From assembly GCF_000159955.1 (NCBI RefSeq), contig NZ_GG695980.1, forward strand, positions 27,910 through 79,319: a DNA stretch of 51,410 nt. The letters run 5' to 3'. Position numbers and translations under genes: made by a program. Below, piece by piece: positions 39,021 through 47,803 of the stretch (the first letter of the stretch is position 1; every line of letters begins with the position of its first letter). This DNA comes from Paenibacillus sp. oral taxon 786 str. D14. Lineage in GTDB: Bacteria; Bacillota; Bacilli; Paenibacillales; Paenibacillaceae. Below the pieces are notes generated by a model. The model was not told the origin of the DNA. It saw nothing but the letters and a program-made list of their open reading frames with translations, and searched no databases.

Positions 39021-40124
39021 TTAAAATATTTGCTTATAAGGCTGTAATAGCTCCCATCGGAATTCCACACCAGTACCTGGTACATCTGGCGCTACAGCTC
39101 TTCCATCTTGAATGACAAGCGGTCGTTTCGTATATTGATCGATCGGGAAACTGTGCACTTCCAGATAAGAAGCATTCGGCATAGCTGACATCAGACTGAC
39201 ATGGAGCTCCTGCATGCCATGTGTGCAAACTGGCAAGTTATAAGCATATGCCAGATTCGCAATCTTCAACCAGCCTGTAACACCACCAATATTAGAAGCA
39301 TCCGGCTGAGGGAAATCAATCTTGCCCCGAGTAATCATATTTACAAATTCATAGACGGTATGAAAATTCTCTCCTGCCGCAATAGGTAAGCCTCCCTCTG
39401 CACCGATACGACGATACCCATCATAATCATCGGGAATCGTCGGCTCTTCCAGCCAAAAGATATTATATGGTGCTAACAGTTGTGCTGCTTTAATAGAGGT
39501 CTCGACTGACCATTTCATGTTAGCGTCAACCATAAATATCCGATCTGGTCCAATCAACTCTCTGACAGCTGCCACTCGTTCAATATCCTCAACTAATCGT
39601 TCTTGACCCAGCTTGATCTTGACTGCCTGGAACCCCTTGTCCAAATAACCCTTAATATTGTCCAGCAGCTTATCCTTAGTGAAATTTAGATCGATCGCAC
39701 CCGCATAGGCTTTTGTAGAAGAAGCATGACCGCCAAGCAGTTTCCATAAAGGCTCGTCACTGCTCTTCCCACGAAGATCCCATAGGGCAATATCGATAGC
39801 CGAGATCGCGAACGAGGCGATTCCTCCACGACCGACATAATGAATCTTCCAATTCATCTCTTCCCAATGCTTCTCGATGCAGCTGGCGTCCTTCCCAAGC
39901 AAAAATGGCTTCAGATCATGCTCGATCATCTGACAGATCGCCCTTCCACCAACACCTCCGGTATAGGTATATCCAACCCCCTCACTGCCATTCTCCAACA
40001 CAATCGTGACGGTAATCAATTCGAAGTGAGAATGAATGCCATGTCGTGCATCTCCTAGTTGCTCCACCAAAGGTACGAGGAAATAGTCGGTTTGAATATC
40101 AGTAATTCTCTTTCTTTTAGCCAT
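39021..40124 (-). CDS. Enolase superfamily enzyme; candidate anhydrogalactonate cycloisomerase
   Basis: Member of the mandelate racemase/muconate-lactonising group, 367 residues. The base Lys is in AVKIKLGQE, metal ligands in VDANMKW (Asp), WLEEP (Glu) and AAGENFHTVYEF (Glu), and a catalytic His in VCTHGMQELH. The known 3,6-anhydro-L-galactonate cycloisomerases of agar degraders are in this superfamily, and the neighbouring GH117 and aldehyde dehydrogenase make that the leading role. Another sugar-acid dehydratase is possible. The ATG at 40124 follows AAAGGG by eight bases; it heads the operon and diverges from the IclR gene. Confidence 0.82.
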   Translation of the reverse strand: MAKRKRITDIQTDYFLVPLVEQLGDARHGIHSHFELITVTIVLENGSEGVGYTYTGGVGGRAICQMIEHDLKPFLLGKDASCIEKHWEEMNWKIHYVGRGGIASFAISAIDIALWDLRGKSSDEPLWKLLGGHASSTKAYAGAIDLNFTKDKLLDNIKGYLDKGFQAVKIKLGQERLVEDIERVAAVRELIGPDRIFMVDANMKWSVETSIKAAQLLAPYNIFWLEEPTIPDDYDGYRRIGAEGGLPIAAGENFHTVYEFVNMITRGKIDFPQPDASNIGGVTGWLKIANLAYAYNLPVCTHGMQELHVSLMSAMPNASYLEVHSFPIDQYTKRPLVIQDGRAVAPDVPGTGVEFRWELLQPYKQIF

Positions 40125-40152
40125 TGTGTTCACCCTTTATTATCATTGATCA

Positions 40153-40206
40153 GAAACCAATCGTTCCAATTAATTAAATGTTATTACACACAATGCGTTT
40201 AGTCAA
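40153..40206 (-). promoter_or_regulatory. Promoter and operator-like repeat of cycloisomerase operon
   Basis: On the minus strand TTGACT (40201-40206), 17 bases and TAACAT (40178-40183) form a promoter. GGAACGATTGGTTTC (complement of 40153-40167) starts 10 bases after the -10 box, a GGAAC...GTTTC inverted repeat like those at the other promoters but with a wider centre. A further related segment lies upstream of the -35 near 40214-40230. Confidence 0.6.
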
Positions 40207-40243
40207 TATAAAATCAGAACAACGTACCATTTTATAAATAAGA

Positions 40244-40272
40244 TTGACTCATATCAAAACATTAATTAAAAT
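40244..40272 (+). promoter_or_regulatory. Promoter of the IclR gene
   Basis: TTGACT (40244-40249), a 17-base spacer and TAAAAT (40267-40272) precede the IclR start by about 36 bases. It is back-to-back with the cycloisomerase promoter, allowing one bound regulator to affect both. Confidence 0.65.
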
Positions 40273-40308
40273 AACGGAATAGAGATGAAATGAAAGAAGG
40301 TGCTTTCT

Positions 40309-41103
40309 TTGAAAATTGAAGCGAATAAAACAAATTCTACGTTAGAACGTGCATTATTTCTGCTTGAGCAGCTGTCATTAAATAAAGGCGGATCCGGAAT
40401 CGGTGAATTATCGGAAGCGACTCAGTTGCCCAAGAGCACAACACATCGCATACTGGAGACACTTATGAAGGCTGGGTTTGTGATGCAGGAACCGTCAACG
40501 GAGAAATATTTTGTGGGACTGAAGGCCATAGAAATCGGTATGGCAGGACTTCATAACATTGATCTGGTAGAAGCTGCGATTCCTCATTTACAGGACTTGG
40601 CTGAGCAAACAGGCCAAACTGCGTTTCTCGCCGTCTATAATGAAGGTGAAGTAATCTACATTTATAAAGTAGACGGAAGCGCATCCGTCATTATGAATGC
40701 GATTCTCGGTTCAAGAAACCCCGTTCATTGTACAGGTCTCGGGAAAGCCATTATGGCGTACTTCTCGCTTGAGGCTGTCGACAAGATTATCAACGAAAAA
40801 GGGCTCAAGCAATATACGCCAACGACGATAACAGACCATCAGCAATTTCTTCAAGAGCTGAGCAAGATCCGACAATCGGGCATTGCCATCAATCGCGAGG
40901 AATACGATGATGGATTAAGCTCCATCGCTGGACCCATCTTTAATTATACAGGCAAGGTCATTGCAGCCATCAGTGTAGCCGGGCCAACCGCTCGCATATT
41001 TGAAAAGCAGGATGAACTGGAATCGTATGTCAAGGAGAAGTCCTCTCTTATCTCCAAACGACTAGGTTTCGTGCCTTCCATGCGCTCCATCTACCTTTCC
41101 TAA
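40309..41103 (+). CDS. IclR-family transcriptional regulator
   Basis: Regulator of 264 residues. N-terminal winged helix (about 10-70) with IGELSEATQLPKSTTHRILE, and C-terminal effector domain (about 80-255) with GSRNPVHCTGLGKAIMAY and ISVAGPTARI. The first GTG of the frame is at 40300; the TTG at 40309 sits eight bases after AGAAGG and is preferred. IclR proteins commonly control aromatic and sugar-acid catabolism and bind short inverted repeats with GGAA/TTCC halves, which fits the motif found at four promoters here. It probably represses the locus until a pathway keto acid appears. Confidence 0.9.
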   Translation: MKIEANKTNSTLERALFLLEQLSLNKGGSGIGELSEATQLPKSTTHRILETLMKAGFVMQEPSTEKYFVGLKAIEIGMAGLHNIDLVEAAIPHLQDLAEQTGQTAFLAVYNEGEVIYIYKVDGSASVIMNAILGSRNPVHCTGLGKAIMAYFSLEAVDKIINEKGLKQYTPTTITDHQQFLQELSKIRQSGIAINREEYDDGLSSIAGPIFNYTGKVIAAISVAGPTARIFEKQDELESYVKEKSSLISKRLGFVPSMRSIYLS

Positions 41104-41111
41104 CTTCTACA

Positions 41112-41149
41112 AAGGACGTTGGCTCTTGAGCCAGAGTCCTTATTTATTG
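41112..41149 (+). terminator. Terminator of the IclR gene
   Basis: Stem AAGGAC...GTCCTT with an inner GGCTC/GAGCC stem (41112-41141), followed by a T-rich tail, 8 bases past the stop codon. Confidence 0.85.
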
Positions 41150-41154
41150 TGTGC

Positions 41155-41191
41155 ATACAAGAAGCCGAGCGTCCTTGCAGACAACTCGGCT
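41155..41191 (-). terminator. Terminator of the GH117-like gene
   Basis: Minus-strand stem AGCCGAG (41185-41191) with CTCGGCT (41163-41169), then a modest T-rich tail, 9 bases past the stop. Confidence 0.6.
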
Positions 41192-41199
41192 CATCCCTC

Positions 41200-42297
41200 T
41201 TAATCCTTCTTTTGTTTCGCTTTCTTCCCTAACCAGAGAACCTCCGGATTAATCTTGTTCGCATAATAATGCTTATAATCCTCAACCGTTCTGAATTTGA
41301 GAATATGATTCCATTTCGTGTGAACATTATGGCACAAGCCCCAACGAATGCCCTCCAACGGACTACGATCTGTATCCTCTGTCCGAAATGGTCCTGCCGC
41401 TTCAGGTGGATTCTTGATAACGGCTTCAATTTCGAAGTTAATGCCGTCAGGTGCATATTGAATCGTATTTTTCTCCGGGCCATCTGTCGAGAGAAGTGCA
41501 GCCATGCCGCCTCGATAGTGCCAAAGCAAGGTTTCGTGACCGCTATTGGTAACCGGATTATATTCCGATTTCACGTATGGACCCTCAGGATGATCTGAGA
41601 TCGCTACCCCCCATTTGGTTGTCCGTCCGCCAAAGTTCATCTCTTCACCCTTCTGCTCACCTTTATAATACAACCAGAACTGATTATTATAATAGAACAG
41701 AACAGGATCATGCACCTTCAAACTGTCGAAATCGCCTTTATGCTTCACCGTCAAGCGATTATCATCATCACCGAACCATTCGCCGTTCATTGCAGGACGA
41801 AGAATAGGAGCATCGAGCTTACGCCACGGACCTTCTGGAGATTCCGCTACTGCCATTGCAATATTCTCATACTTTCTAAGTAGATATTGTCCTTCAATGA
41901 CTTGATACACAAGATAAAACTTGCCATCATGATGCAGAATTTCCGGCGTGAACACACTTCGGTCATCGTAGGACCCCTTCGGCCCCCGTCCGACTGCCAT
42001 TCCACGTTCAGTCCAGGTTGTGCCATCTGGAGAGGTGGCATACCACACATCGGATTGATCCCACGGGAACACCTTACTATCCGGATCGCCTGTGTTAAAA
42101 CCAACGGCTTCTCCTACCGACTTCGTATACCATACATAATATAAGTCTCCTACCTTAATTACACTACTCGGATCACGGCGATGAATTCCCTCTTCATACC
42201 CCAAGCCTTCGACAGGCTCATACTTAAACTCACAGAACCAGTCAGCATTTTTTGTATATTGTTTGGCTCGAATTGTTGCAGCGCTTTCTTTTTTCAT
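41200..42297 (-). CDS. GH117-like alpha-1,3-(3,6-anhydro)-L-galactosidase
   Basis: Five-bladed beta-propeller glycosidase of 365 residues, without signal peptide. Blade motifs with catalytic or metal acids include [40 protein letters not shown] and [20 protein letters not shown], and a late His-rich stretch [11 protein letters not shown]. The pattern is that of GH117, which releases 3,6-anhydro-L-galactose from the non-reducing end of neoagaro-oligosaccharides. This is the most specific pointer to an agar-type substrate in the window. The open frame begins at 42339, but the ATG at 42297 has a GAGAGGG ribosome site seven bases before it. It has its own promoter and operator-like site. Confidence 0.85.
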   Translation of the reverse strand: MKKESAATIRAKQYTKNADWFCEFKYEPVEGLGYEEGIHRRDPSSVIKVGDLYYVWYTKSVGEAVGFNTGDPDSKVFPWDQSDVWYATSPDGTTWTERGMAVGRGPKGSYDDRSVFTPEILHHDGKFYLVYQVIEGQYLLRKYENIAMAVAESPEGPWRKLDAPILRPAMNGEWFGDDDNRLTVKHKGDFDSLKVHDPVLFYYNNQFWLYYKGEQKGEEMNFGGRTTKWGVAISDHPEGPYVKSEYNPVTNSGHETLLWHYRGGMAALLSTDGPEKNTIQYAPDGINFEIEAVIKNPPEAAGPFRTEDTDRSPLEGIRWGLCHNVHTKWNHILKFRTVEDYKHYYANKINPEVLWLGKKAKQKKD

Positions 42298-42364
42298 TCC
42301 CATACCCTCTCTCTTGAATTTTATAAGATATAAAACCATTCTACTATAAATTAAATATAAATTT

Positions 42365-42424
42365 CGGAATACATTTCGTTTTGTTTGACATTTAGATTAT
42401 AACTCTCTATTCTATTTTGGTCAA
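42365..42424 (-). promoter_or_regulatory. Promoter and operator of GH117-like gene
   Basis: Minus strand TTGACC (42419-42424), 17 bases, TATAAT (42396-42401): a near-perfect sigma-A promoter. The inverted repeat CGAAATGTATTCCG (complement of 42365-42378) lies 17 bases after the -10 box, in the first transcribed bases, matching the motif upstream of the mannosidase-like and transporter genes. Confidence 0.78.
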
Positions 42425-42445
42425 GAATATGTGGAAGAATACAAT

Positions 42446-42482
42446 TCAAGAAAGAACCCCAGCCTGCATGCAGACTGGGGTT
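42446..42482 (-). terminator. Terminator of the PhyH-type gene
   Basis: Minus-strand stem AACCCCAG/CTGGGGTT (42475-42482 and 42455-42462) with a T-rich tail at 42446-42454, 14 bases past the stop. Confidence 0.88.
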
Positions 42483-42496
42483 CGCCAATTGTGATC

Positions 42497-43327
42497 TTAT
42501 ACATCCTTCTTATAGACAATAGGATTAAGCTTGCTTGCCGCCAGATCGCCAGGAGCTAGGCCTGGAAGCCACTTTTGCAGGTCTTTCTTGCGGGCATTCG
42601 TATCCGGCTCAATGACCTTTGCGCCATCTGCGTAATAGATAACTGTCATGACCTCGCGCATAGTGTTGGTCGGATTGCCAGGTGCGCTGTGCAGCGTCCA
42701 GCCGTAATGCCAGGTTGCGTCACCCGCTGCCAGTGCACCATAATTTTCAACCTCAAGACCTTTGGCCTCGATATATTGACCCAACGTTTTTTGTGATTCA
42801 TCAGAAATAGCCAGCTTGCTAATATAACCAAATTTATGGGAGCCGTTCGCAAAGTTCATCGAGCCCACATCCTCAGAGACTGGAACCAACGGCATCCACA
42901 TCGTGATGAAGTTATCCGTATCTACAGGCCAATAGATTTGGTCCTGATGCCAAGGCGTGATTCCGCCTCCCGGCTCCTTGAACAGCGCCTGGTCATGATA
43001 AATTCGAACCGCATCTACCCCCATCAGCTCGGCTGCAATCTTGGCGAACCGGCGCGCAAATACGAAGCGTTGGATTTCAGCGGATTTTTCCCAAATATTA
43101 GATATTTGGATAAAAGCTTTGCCATAAGTATCTCGCTCTTCTATCGGCTTATCATGATAATTAAGCTCTTTCACTTTCTCCCCGATGATAGAACGGTATA
43201 CGGCAACCTCATCGCTCGAAGCTACCTGATTCAGCTTGATATGTCCCTTTTCTTGAAACTGTTGAATTTGCTCCTTGGAAAGCTGATAATCACTTGAAAG
43301 CTCTGGTAGATTATTCAAATCCGACAT
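42497..43327 (-). CDS. Phytanoyl-CoA dioxygenase (PhyH) family oxygenase
   Basis: Fe(II)/2-oxoglutarate-dependent oxygenase of 276 residues. The iron ligands HxD are in ITPWHQDQIYWP and the distal His in WTLHSAPGN; a following Arg (NTMREVMTV) would bind 2-oxoglutarate. The ATG has a GAGGAG ribosome site nine bases upstream. It diverges from an AraC regulator, a frequent pairing in Paenibacillus, and has its own terminator. Members hydroxylate many small molecules, not only phytanoyl-CoA. Next to a red-algal galactan locus, oxidative removal of O-methyl groups (6-O-methylgalactose) is an attractive but unproven idea. Confidence 0.87.
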   Translation of the reverse strand: MSDLNNLPELSSDYQLSKEQIQQFQEKGHIKLNQVASSDEVAVYRSIIGEKVKELNYHDKPIEERDTYGKAFIQISNIWEKSAEIQRFVFARRFAKIAAELMGVDAVRIYHDQALFKEPGGGITPWHQDQIYWPVDTDNFITMWMPLVPVSEDVGSMNFANGSHKFGYISKLAISDESQKTLGQYIEAKGLEVENYGALAAGDATWHYGWTLHSAPGNPTNTMREVMTVIYYADGAKVIEPDTNARKKDLQKWLPGLAPGDLAASKLNPIVYKKDV

Positions 43328-43401
43328 CCCTATTCACTCCTCGAAATGTTTTTGACTCTTGATATCCCTTATGTTATCATGTCCATACTTCTTTGTAATT
43401 G

Positions 43402-43421
43402 AACTATTGAGGTCAATAGTT
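43402..43421. promoter_or_regulatory. Perfect palindrome between PhyH and AraC genes
   Basis: AACTATTGAGGTCAATAGTT has perfect 9-base arms and a 2-base centre. It overlaps a possible AraC promoter (TTGAAC, 18 bases, TACTTT) on the plus strand and lies about 75 bases upstream of the PhyH start, so it is a likely operator for both. Confidence 0.6.
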
Positions 43422-43458
43422 GTACTTTACCGACTTATTAAACAGGAGGGAAATTATA

Positions 43459-44346
43459 GTGCAGTCATCATCGCAAGCCAAACAATTAAACCCGGTTGTG
43501 CATTGGGCACAGCAACATAGACAAGCCAAGGAACGCGTCATTGAACGGCGTATTCGGGATTTTGAGATCCTGCTGCTGGAACATGGTGAAGTCGAGGTAC
43601 AGATCGAATCGGAGCCTTCGTATTTAGTTCAACCTGGTCAGTTCTTCCTGCTGCCCGCAAAACTCAAGCACCGGGTAGAGGTCCTATCGGATCCGGATGC
43701 GCTGTTTCTAGGCGTTCACTTCGATTTTTACGACGAGCTTCGTATCACTAAGGATGAGGACATCATTGTTTCCGTTGATCATGAAGACGATGATTATTAT
43801 TGCACTATGCCGGATATGGCGGAGTTCCATGAATGGATGACCACCGGCAGCATGCATACAACCTCCGAGGTATACAGCGTGCTGGAATCCATCATCCATG
43901 AATTCACTCATCGGCCCGCCGGGTACATGATGTGTTGCCAAGGCCTGCTGCTGCAGCTGTTCTCTCATTTGTCAAGAACATTCCGGCATCACCAGCATCG
44001 GGCGAATGCCAGTGCAGGCATGCAGCTGGCAATCGCCGAACTTGCCTCTGCTATTGAGCAGAATGTGGGGGATCGATGGTCCAACGAGAAGATGGCGGAC
44101 ATGCTAAACATCAACGTGGATTATATGGGACGTCTGTTCAAAAAATGTATGGGCGTCAGCCCAAATAAATTTGTCCAGCAGATCCGTCATACTGAGGCGA
44201 AGCGCCTGCTCCGCGATACAGATGGCACTATCGAATGGATCGGCCATACGATCGGCTACTCCGACGTGCATTACTTCGTTCGGATATTCCACAAATGGGA
44301 GGGTATGCCTCCAGGCGAATATCGCAAGTTCTGCAGGCTGCTATAG
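43459..44346 (+). CDS. AraC-family transcriptional regulator
   Basis: Regulator of 295 residues: N-terminal cupin-type sensor (about 15-110; LVQPGQFFLLPAKLKHRVEV) and C-terminal AraC helix-turn-helix pair (about 195-292; MADMLNINVDYMGRLFKKCM and WIGHTIGYSDVHYFVRIFHK). The open frame starts at 43420, but the GTG at 43459 lies eight bases after GGAGGG and is preferred. It probably controls the divergent PhyH gene through the palindrome between them. Confidence 0.9.
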   Translation: MQSSSQAKQLNPVVHWAQQHRQAKERVIERRIRDFEILLLEHGEVEVQIESEPSYLVQPGQFFLLPAKLKHRVEVLSDPDALFLGVHFDFYDELRITKDEDIIVSVDHEDDDYYCTMPDMAEFHEWMTTGSMHTTSEVYSVLESIIHEFTHRPAGYMMCCQGLLLQLFSHLSRTFRHHQHRANASAGMQLAIAELASAIEQNVGDRWSNEKMADMLNINVDYMGRLFKKCMGVSPNKFVQQIRHTEAKRLLRDTDGTIEWIGHTIGYSDVHYFVRIFHKWEGMPPGEYRKFCRLL

Positions 44347-44352
44347 TCTCTG

Positions 44353-44826
44353 TTATGCATGATAATCCAGTAGCGAAATATTATTCATAATGAGTAATCC
44401 ACCGGCAACGACAAGCGGAAGCATATTGGAAACCCCTGTCATCAGGTGCTTATAAATCCCGTTACGCTGCGGCTTTCTTGTTTGTGTCTCTTGTTTTGTC
44501 TCCTATTTGTTTGGTGCCGCTTCCTTCGCCAATGCTTCCTCCAGCAATCCCTTTGGATTCCGAATGGCCTCCGCCACAGGAAATTTTAACGATCGGCTTT
44601 CCTTCAAAACGCGCCTCCTGAACATCCGTATCTGCAGCAATAATAATCGCATGTGCAGCTTCAATTTCTTCCTCCGTAATACCGCCCTCGACTCCCATTG
44701 CCTCCCACTTTTCAACCTTCAAAGAAATATTCATCTCTTTGGCTGATTGCTCTAAAGCTTCAGCCGACATATAAGTGTGGGCAATCCCTGTCGGACACCC
44801 TATTACCGCTAATATTTTTTATTCAT
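44353..44826 (-). pseudogene. Broken fructose-type PTS EIIB/EIIC gene
   Basis: Fragment of a fructose-family PTS permease. The EIIB active-site segment ILAVIGCPTGIAHTYMSAEA is recognisable and runs into a full EIIB domain (to about 44560), but an ATG with good ribosome site at 44826 reaches it only if one A is added to a six-A run. Downstream a second frame change is needed to join the start of EIIC (YKHLMTGVSNMLPLVVAGGL), which then stops at 44353, six bases from the AraC gene. The remaining EIIC is missing. So: two frameshifts and a 3' truncation. Confidence 0.8.
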
Positions 44827-44998
44827 TAATCTCCCCTCCCATGTCACACTGGGTCTAAGCCCTCACATTCCTTCGTCCTGCCTCTCAAGGGGTGGACGCC
44901 GCTTCTTGCTCCTTTACTGGGTCGTTGCCCTTATGGAAATTGTTTCTGTGGCTACTCCATGCTTCTGTTGTCGTGATTGAAAACCTAAGTGATGCAAC

Positions 44999-45040
44999 TG
45001 TTGATGTTTGAACCTTCTATGTTGATGTTTGAACCTTCTA
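44999..45040. repeat. Two-copy 21-base tandem repeat
   Basis: TGTTGATGTTTGAACCTTCTA occurs twice in direct tandem (44999-45019 and 45020-45040), ending at the stop codon of the IS110 transposase remnant. The surrounding 44827-44998 stretch holds no gene and is probably IS110 flanking sequence. Confidence 0.85.
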
Positions 45041-46192
45041 TTATGCTGCCATCTGAAGCTGGGACTGGCGTAACGGCCCCAAAACATCGATAGGGTTGTA
45101 ACGAATTTGTTTTGTCCCCAACGTGTATAACACTCGAATGAGTTTTCCACATAGGGCGACGATGGACTGCTTCTTTTTTAATGGATTGTTTGCACGTTTT
45201 GTGTAATATTCATGCAATGCTTTAAACTCAGCGTTTTTCGCTACCATCGGCAGTACCGCCCGGAACAACAATGCCCGAAGGCGGGATCGTCCACGTTTGG
45301 TGATTGTGGACTTGCCCTTCCTCTTGCCGGAGCTGTTTTCTTTCAGGTTGAATCCGGCAAGACGTATGATTTGTTGACCGTGATCGTAGCCTCGTAGATC
45401 TCCGACTTCCGCCATAAATCCGGCCAGCGTGACGACTCCGACCCTTGGTACCGTCAGCATTTCTTCGGAACCGGGAACTTACCCAAGCAGTTGTTCCACC
45501 TGTTGCATGATGTCTTCAAGTTGCCGGGCGAATAATTCGTATTGCTCCAATAAAGCCTTCAACTCCATCTTGGCTGCGACGATACCTTCGGTTAGTCCGA
45601 TGGAGGATTTGGCGGCTTGAACCAATTGCTCCACTCTCTTCATCCCTACAGCACGTTTCACGTCTTGCTTCCAACGCTTCAGAATCGTATAGGCGCCTAG
45701 AGATACGATGTCTTGTGGCGTCGGAAACTCAGACAGTGTGATAAGCGATGCTTTGCCTTCCCAGTCTTTAAACACCTGTTGGTATTCCGGAAAGAAGCGG
45801 TCAAGCCAGTTTTGAATCCGCCTTTGGACTTGCCCGAAATTCACCATCACTTTTTCCCTCAGATTCATCAGGATGCGTAAGTCCGCATAGACGCTCTTTG
45901 GGAATTTCGGTTCGGTGTACTTTCCGTTTCGGATCAAATCCGCGATCACTTTGGCATCTTTGTAATCGTTTTTCGTCGGTGAATTATCCTCAAGCTCTTT
46001 GCTCTTATTCACATGGTGGGGATTAACGACAATCGCTTTAATGCCTTCATGCTGCAGAAATTCCGCCAGCGGGAACCAGTAGCGTCCGGTCGGCTCGATG
46101 CCGAAGATCACATCGGTTTTGGCACATTGCCTCTGAAGTTCCTTCATCCACGATCGGCTCATCAGCACGCAGCGTTGCGTGATCCCCTGCAA
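45041..46192 (-). pseudogene. IS110-family transposase, internal stop and 5' truncation
   Basis: The N-terminal part (46192 to 45479) has the DEDD-type catalytic region (VIFGIEPTGRYWFPLAEFL, NDYKDAKVIADLIR) and the C-terminal part (45460 to 45041) the Transposase_20 domain (TVPRVGVVTLAGFMAEVGD). Both are in the same frame, separated by a TAA at 45479-45481 and five further codons, so a nonsense change splits the gene. The first 40 or so residues, with the first catalytic Asp, are missing: homology begins near WMKELQR and the sequence upstream is a truncated SRAP gene. The element is dead. Confidence 0.85.
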
Positions 46193-46584
46193 TGGCTTTA
46201 TTATTGGAAGAAGACGGCAAGAAGGAATATCCCGTGCGCGTTGTGCTCAAAAACCGCGGTATCTTTGGGGTCGCTGGTCTGTACGAAGTTTGGCGGGATA
46301 CGCGCGGCGAGCCGCTTCGCACCTGTACCCTCGTCATGACGGAGGCGAACCCGCTGATCGGAGAATTTGAGAGCCGGATGCCGGCGATTTTGTCCCCCGA
46401 GGACATGACCCGGTGGCTGGATGAAGGAATTAGTGATCTCGACGCGCTGGACCCGATCCTGCGGCCACATGCAGCAGAGGAGATGCAGGCCTACCCCGTG
46501 ACGCCGCCGATCGACAACAACCGGTACGATTCCGATGAATGCATCCGGGAGATGGATTTGGAGTTAGCTTGGGTGAAGCGTTAA
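46192..46584 (+). pseudogene. Truncated SRAP (YedK/HMCES) family gene
   Basis: The C-terminal half (about 130 residues) of an SOS-response-associated peptidase, a protein that cross-links to abasic DNA. GIFGVAGLYEVW, TLVMTEANPLIGEFESRMP and the closing TPPIDNNRYDSDECI segment are typical. The N-terminal half, with the catalytic Cys2, is lost where the sequence joins the IS110 remnant, and a stop lies just upstream in frame. Confidence 0.78.
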
Positions 46585-46620
46585 GCGGATAAGGTCGACA
46601 TCGAAAAAAAAAGCAAAATC

Positions 46621-46652
46621 AGCTCTTGGACGATTGTGTCCAGGAGCTTTTT
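46621..46652 (+). terminator. Terminator of the SRAP gene
   Basis: Stem AGCTCTTGGAC/GTCCAGGAGCT (46621-46631 and 46637-46647) followed by TTTTT, 37 bases past the stop. Confidence 0.88.
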
Positions 46653-46790
46653 AGTTTGCTTTGAAGTTGTCCATCCTCCTTCATTCCGCGTTATCGGCAT
46701 GTGACCGGAATCACCTTGTCGCTCTTTTCACAGCGTTATCTTCAAATAGAGAGGGATTTGATAAGAAATATAGGATTAGGAGGATGCAAC

Positions 46791-47333
46791 ATGGAGAAAA
46801 TCGAGGTTAATTTTGAAAAAATGTACTATGGTTTTCCGGTCATTCTAACCAGCTTTTACGATGAACATGGAGTTGCACACGTGACGCCGTCTTCGTCCTC
46901 TTACTCACTGAAGGACCTGATTGTTCTGGGCTACAACAGCAAGGGCTATGCCGCGCAGCATCTCAAAGCGGGAGCCGACTTCGTGGTGAACCTACCGGAT
47001 CTCTCCCTGCAGGAGTCGATTAACTACTGCGGTTCCCGTTCCGGTGCAGAGGGCAGCAAATTCGCCGCAGCCGGTTTGACACCGGTAGCTTCGGAGCATG
47101 TCCACGCCCCGTCGATCCAGGAATGCCCGATCTCCATCGCTTGTCGGGTCGTTGAAGTTGTCGAAAGCGAACAGTTCCCGGGCCTGACCCATATTTTTGG
47201 ACGAATCGTCAGCCGCTCTGTGGCCAAGGACTATTTGAGCGCGGAGGGACGTTTGCTAATTGACAAGCTAAATCCGGTGATCTATGCCGGGGATGGAGTT
47301 CACAAGGGGTTACGGTTTTTGCAGGAGAGCTGA
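46791..47333 (+). CDS. Flavin reductase-like FMN-binding protein
   Basis: Protein of 180 residues resembling the flavin-reductase-like split-barrel family (YYGFPVILTSFYDEHG, SKGYAAQHLKAGADFVVNLP, NYCGSRSG). Such proteins bind FMN and reduce flavins or act as simple oxidoreductases. The ATG at 46791 has a TAGGAGG ribosome site; the longer open frame from 46701 has none. It stands alone between two terminators. The exact reaction is unknown. Confidence 0.78.
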   Translation: MEKIEVNFEKMYYGFPVILTSFYDEHGVAHVTPSSSSYSLKDLIVLGYNSKGYAAQHLKAGADFVVNLPDLSLQESINYCGSRSGAEGSKFAAAGLTPVASEHVHAPSIQECPISIACRVVEVVESEQFPGLTHIFGRIVSRSVAKDYLSAEGRLLIDKLNPVIYAGDGVHKGLRFLQES

Positions 47334-47371
47334 CAGCGCGGCGGTCGCCTAGCAGCAATTCCTTTCGTGCG

Positions 47372-47416
47372 AAAAAAAGCTGCTTCTTCGCTTCTATAGC
47401 GAGGGAGCAGCTTTTT
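47372..47416. terminator. Bidirectional terminator
   Basis: A long stem (GCTGCTTC...GGAGCAGC with inner TTCGC/GCGAG) flanked by an A-run on the left and TTTTT on the right, serving the convergent flavin reductase and DUF488 genes. Confidence 0.9.
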
Positions 47417-47419
47417 GCT

Positions 47420-47803
47420 TTACTCATCTAACAGCCAACGCCGCAGCACGTTCGCGTGATTATACACCGGGTCCTTGGCGGCATACAGCAAGGTGACCGG
47501 ACGTTCACGTGCGATATCGCGGATCCGGTCCGCGAGTACGGCACATTCCGGGCGGCTACTCAATTCCCGCAGATAATTGGCGCTAAATTCCGCGTACCGT
47601 TCCATTCGGTGCGCGAATTCCTTGCGCAGCTCCGGGCTCGGGGCGATCCCCTTCATCCACTCGTCAATCGCCGCATCGGCCTTGCTCATCCCGCGCGGCC
47701 ACAGACGATCCACCAGGATGCGATATCCGTCTTCGGGAGCCGGTGGTTCGTAGATCCGTTTGACCCGGATCTGCCCATGCCGCACTTCGTCAACCGTTGG
47801 CAT
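47420..47803 (-). CDS. DUF488 family protein
   Basis: Small cytosolic protein of 127 residues with the DUF488 hallmarks VKRIYEPPAPEDGYRILVDR, LWPRGMSKADA and TLLYAAKDPVYNHA. Function unknown in the family. The open frame extends to a GTG at 47842, but the ATG at 47803 gives the usual family start; no clear ribosome site is seen for either. The upstream end overlaps the tail of a truncated MFS gene, so its original promoter may have been lost. Confidence 0.78.
   Translation of the reverse strand: MPTVDEVRHGQIRVKRIYEPPAPEDGYRILVDRLWPRGMSKADAAIDEWMKGIAPSPELRKEFAHRMERYAEFSANYLRELSSRPECAVLADRIRDIARERPVTLLYAAKDPVYNHANVLRRWLLDE

Noticed and set aside
44999..45040. Start of a CRISPR array
   Set aside because: Only two directly abutting 21-base copies with no spacers.
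46047..46406. Minus-strand frame spanning the IS110 and SRAP junction
   Set aside because: Antisense of the SRAP fragment in its first half and out of frame with the transposase in its second.
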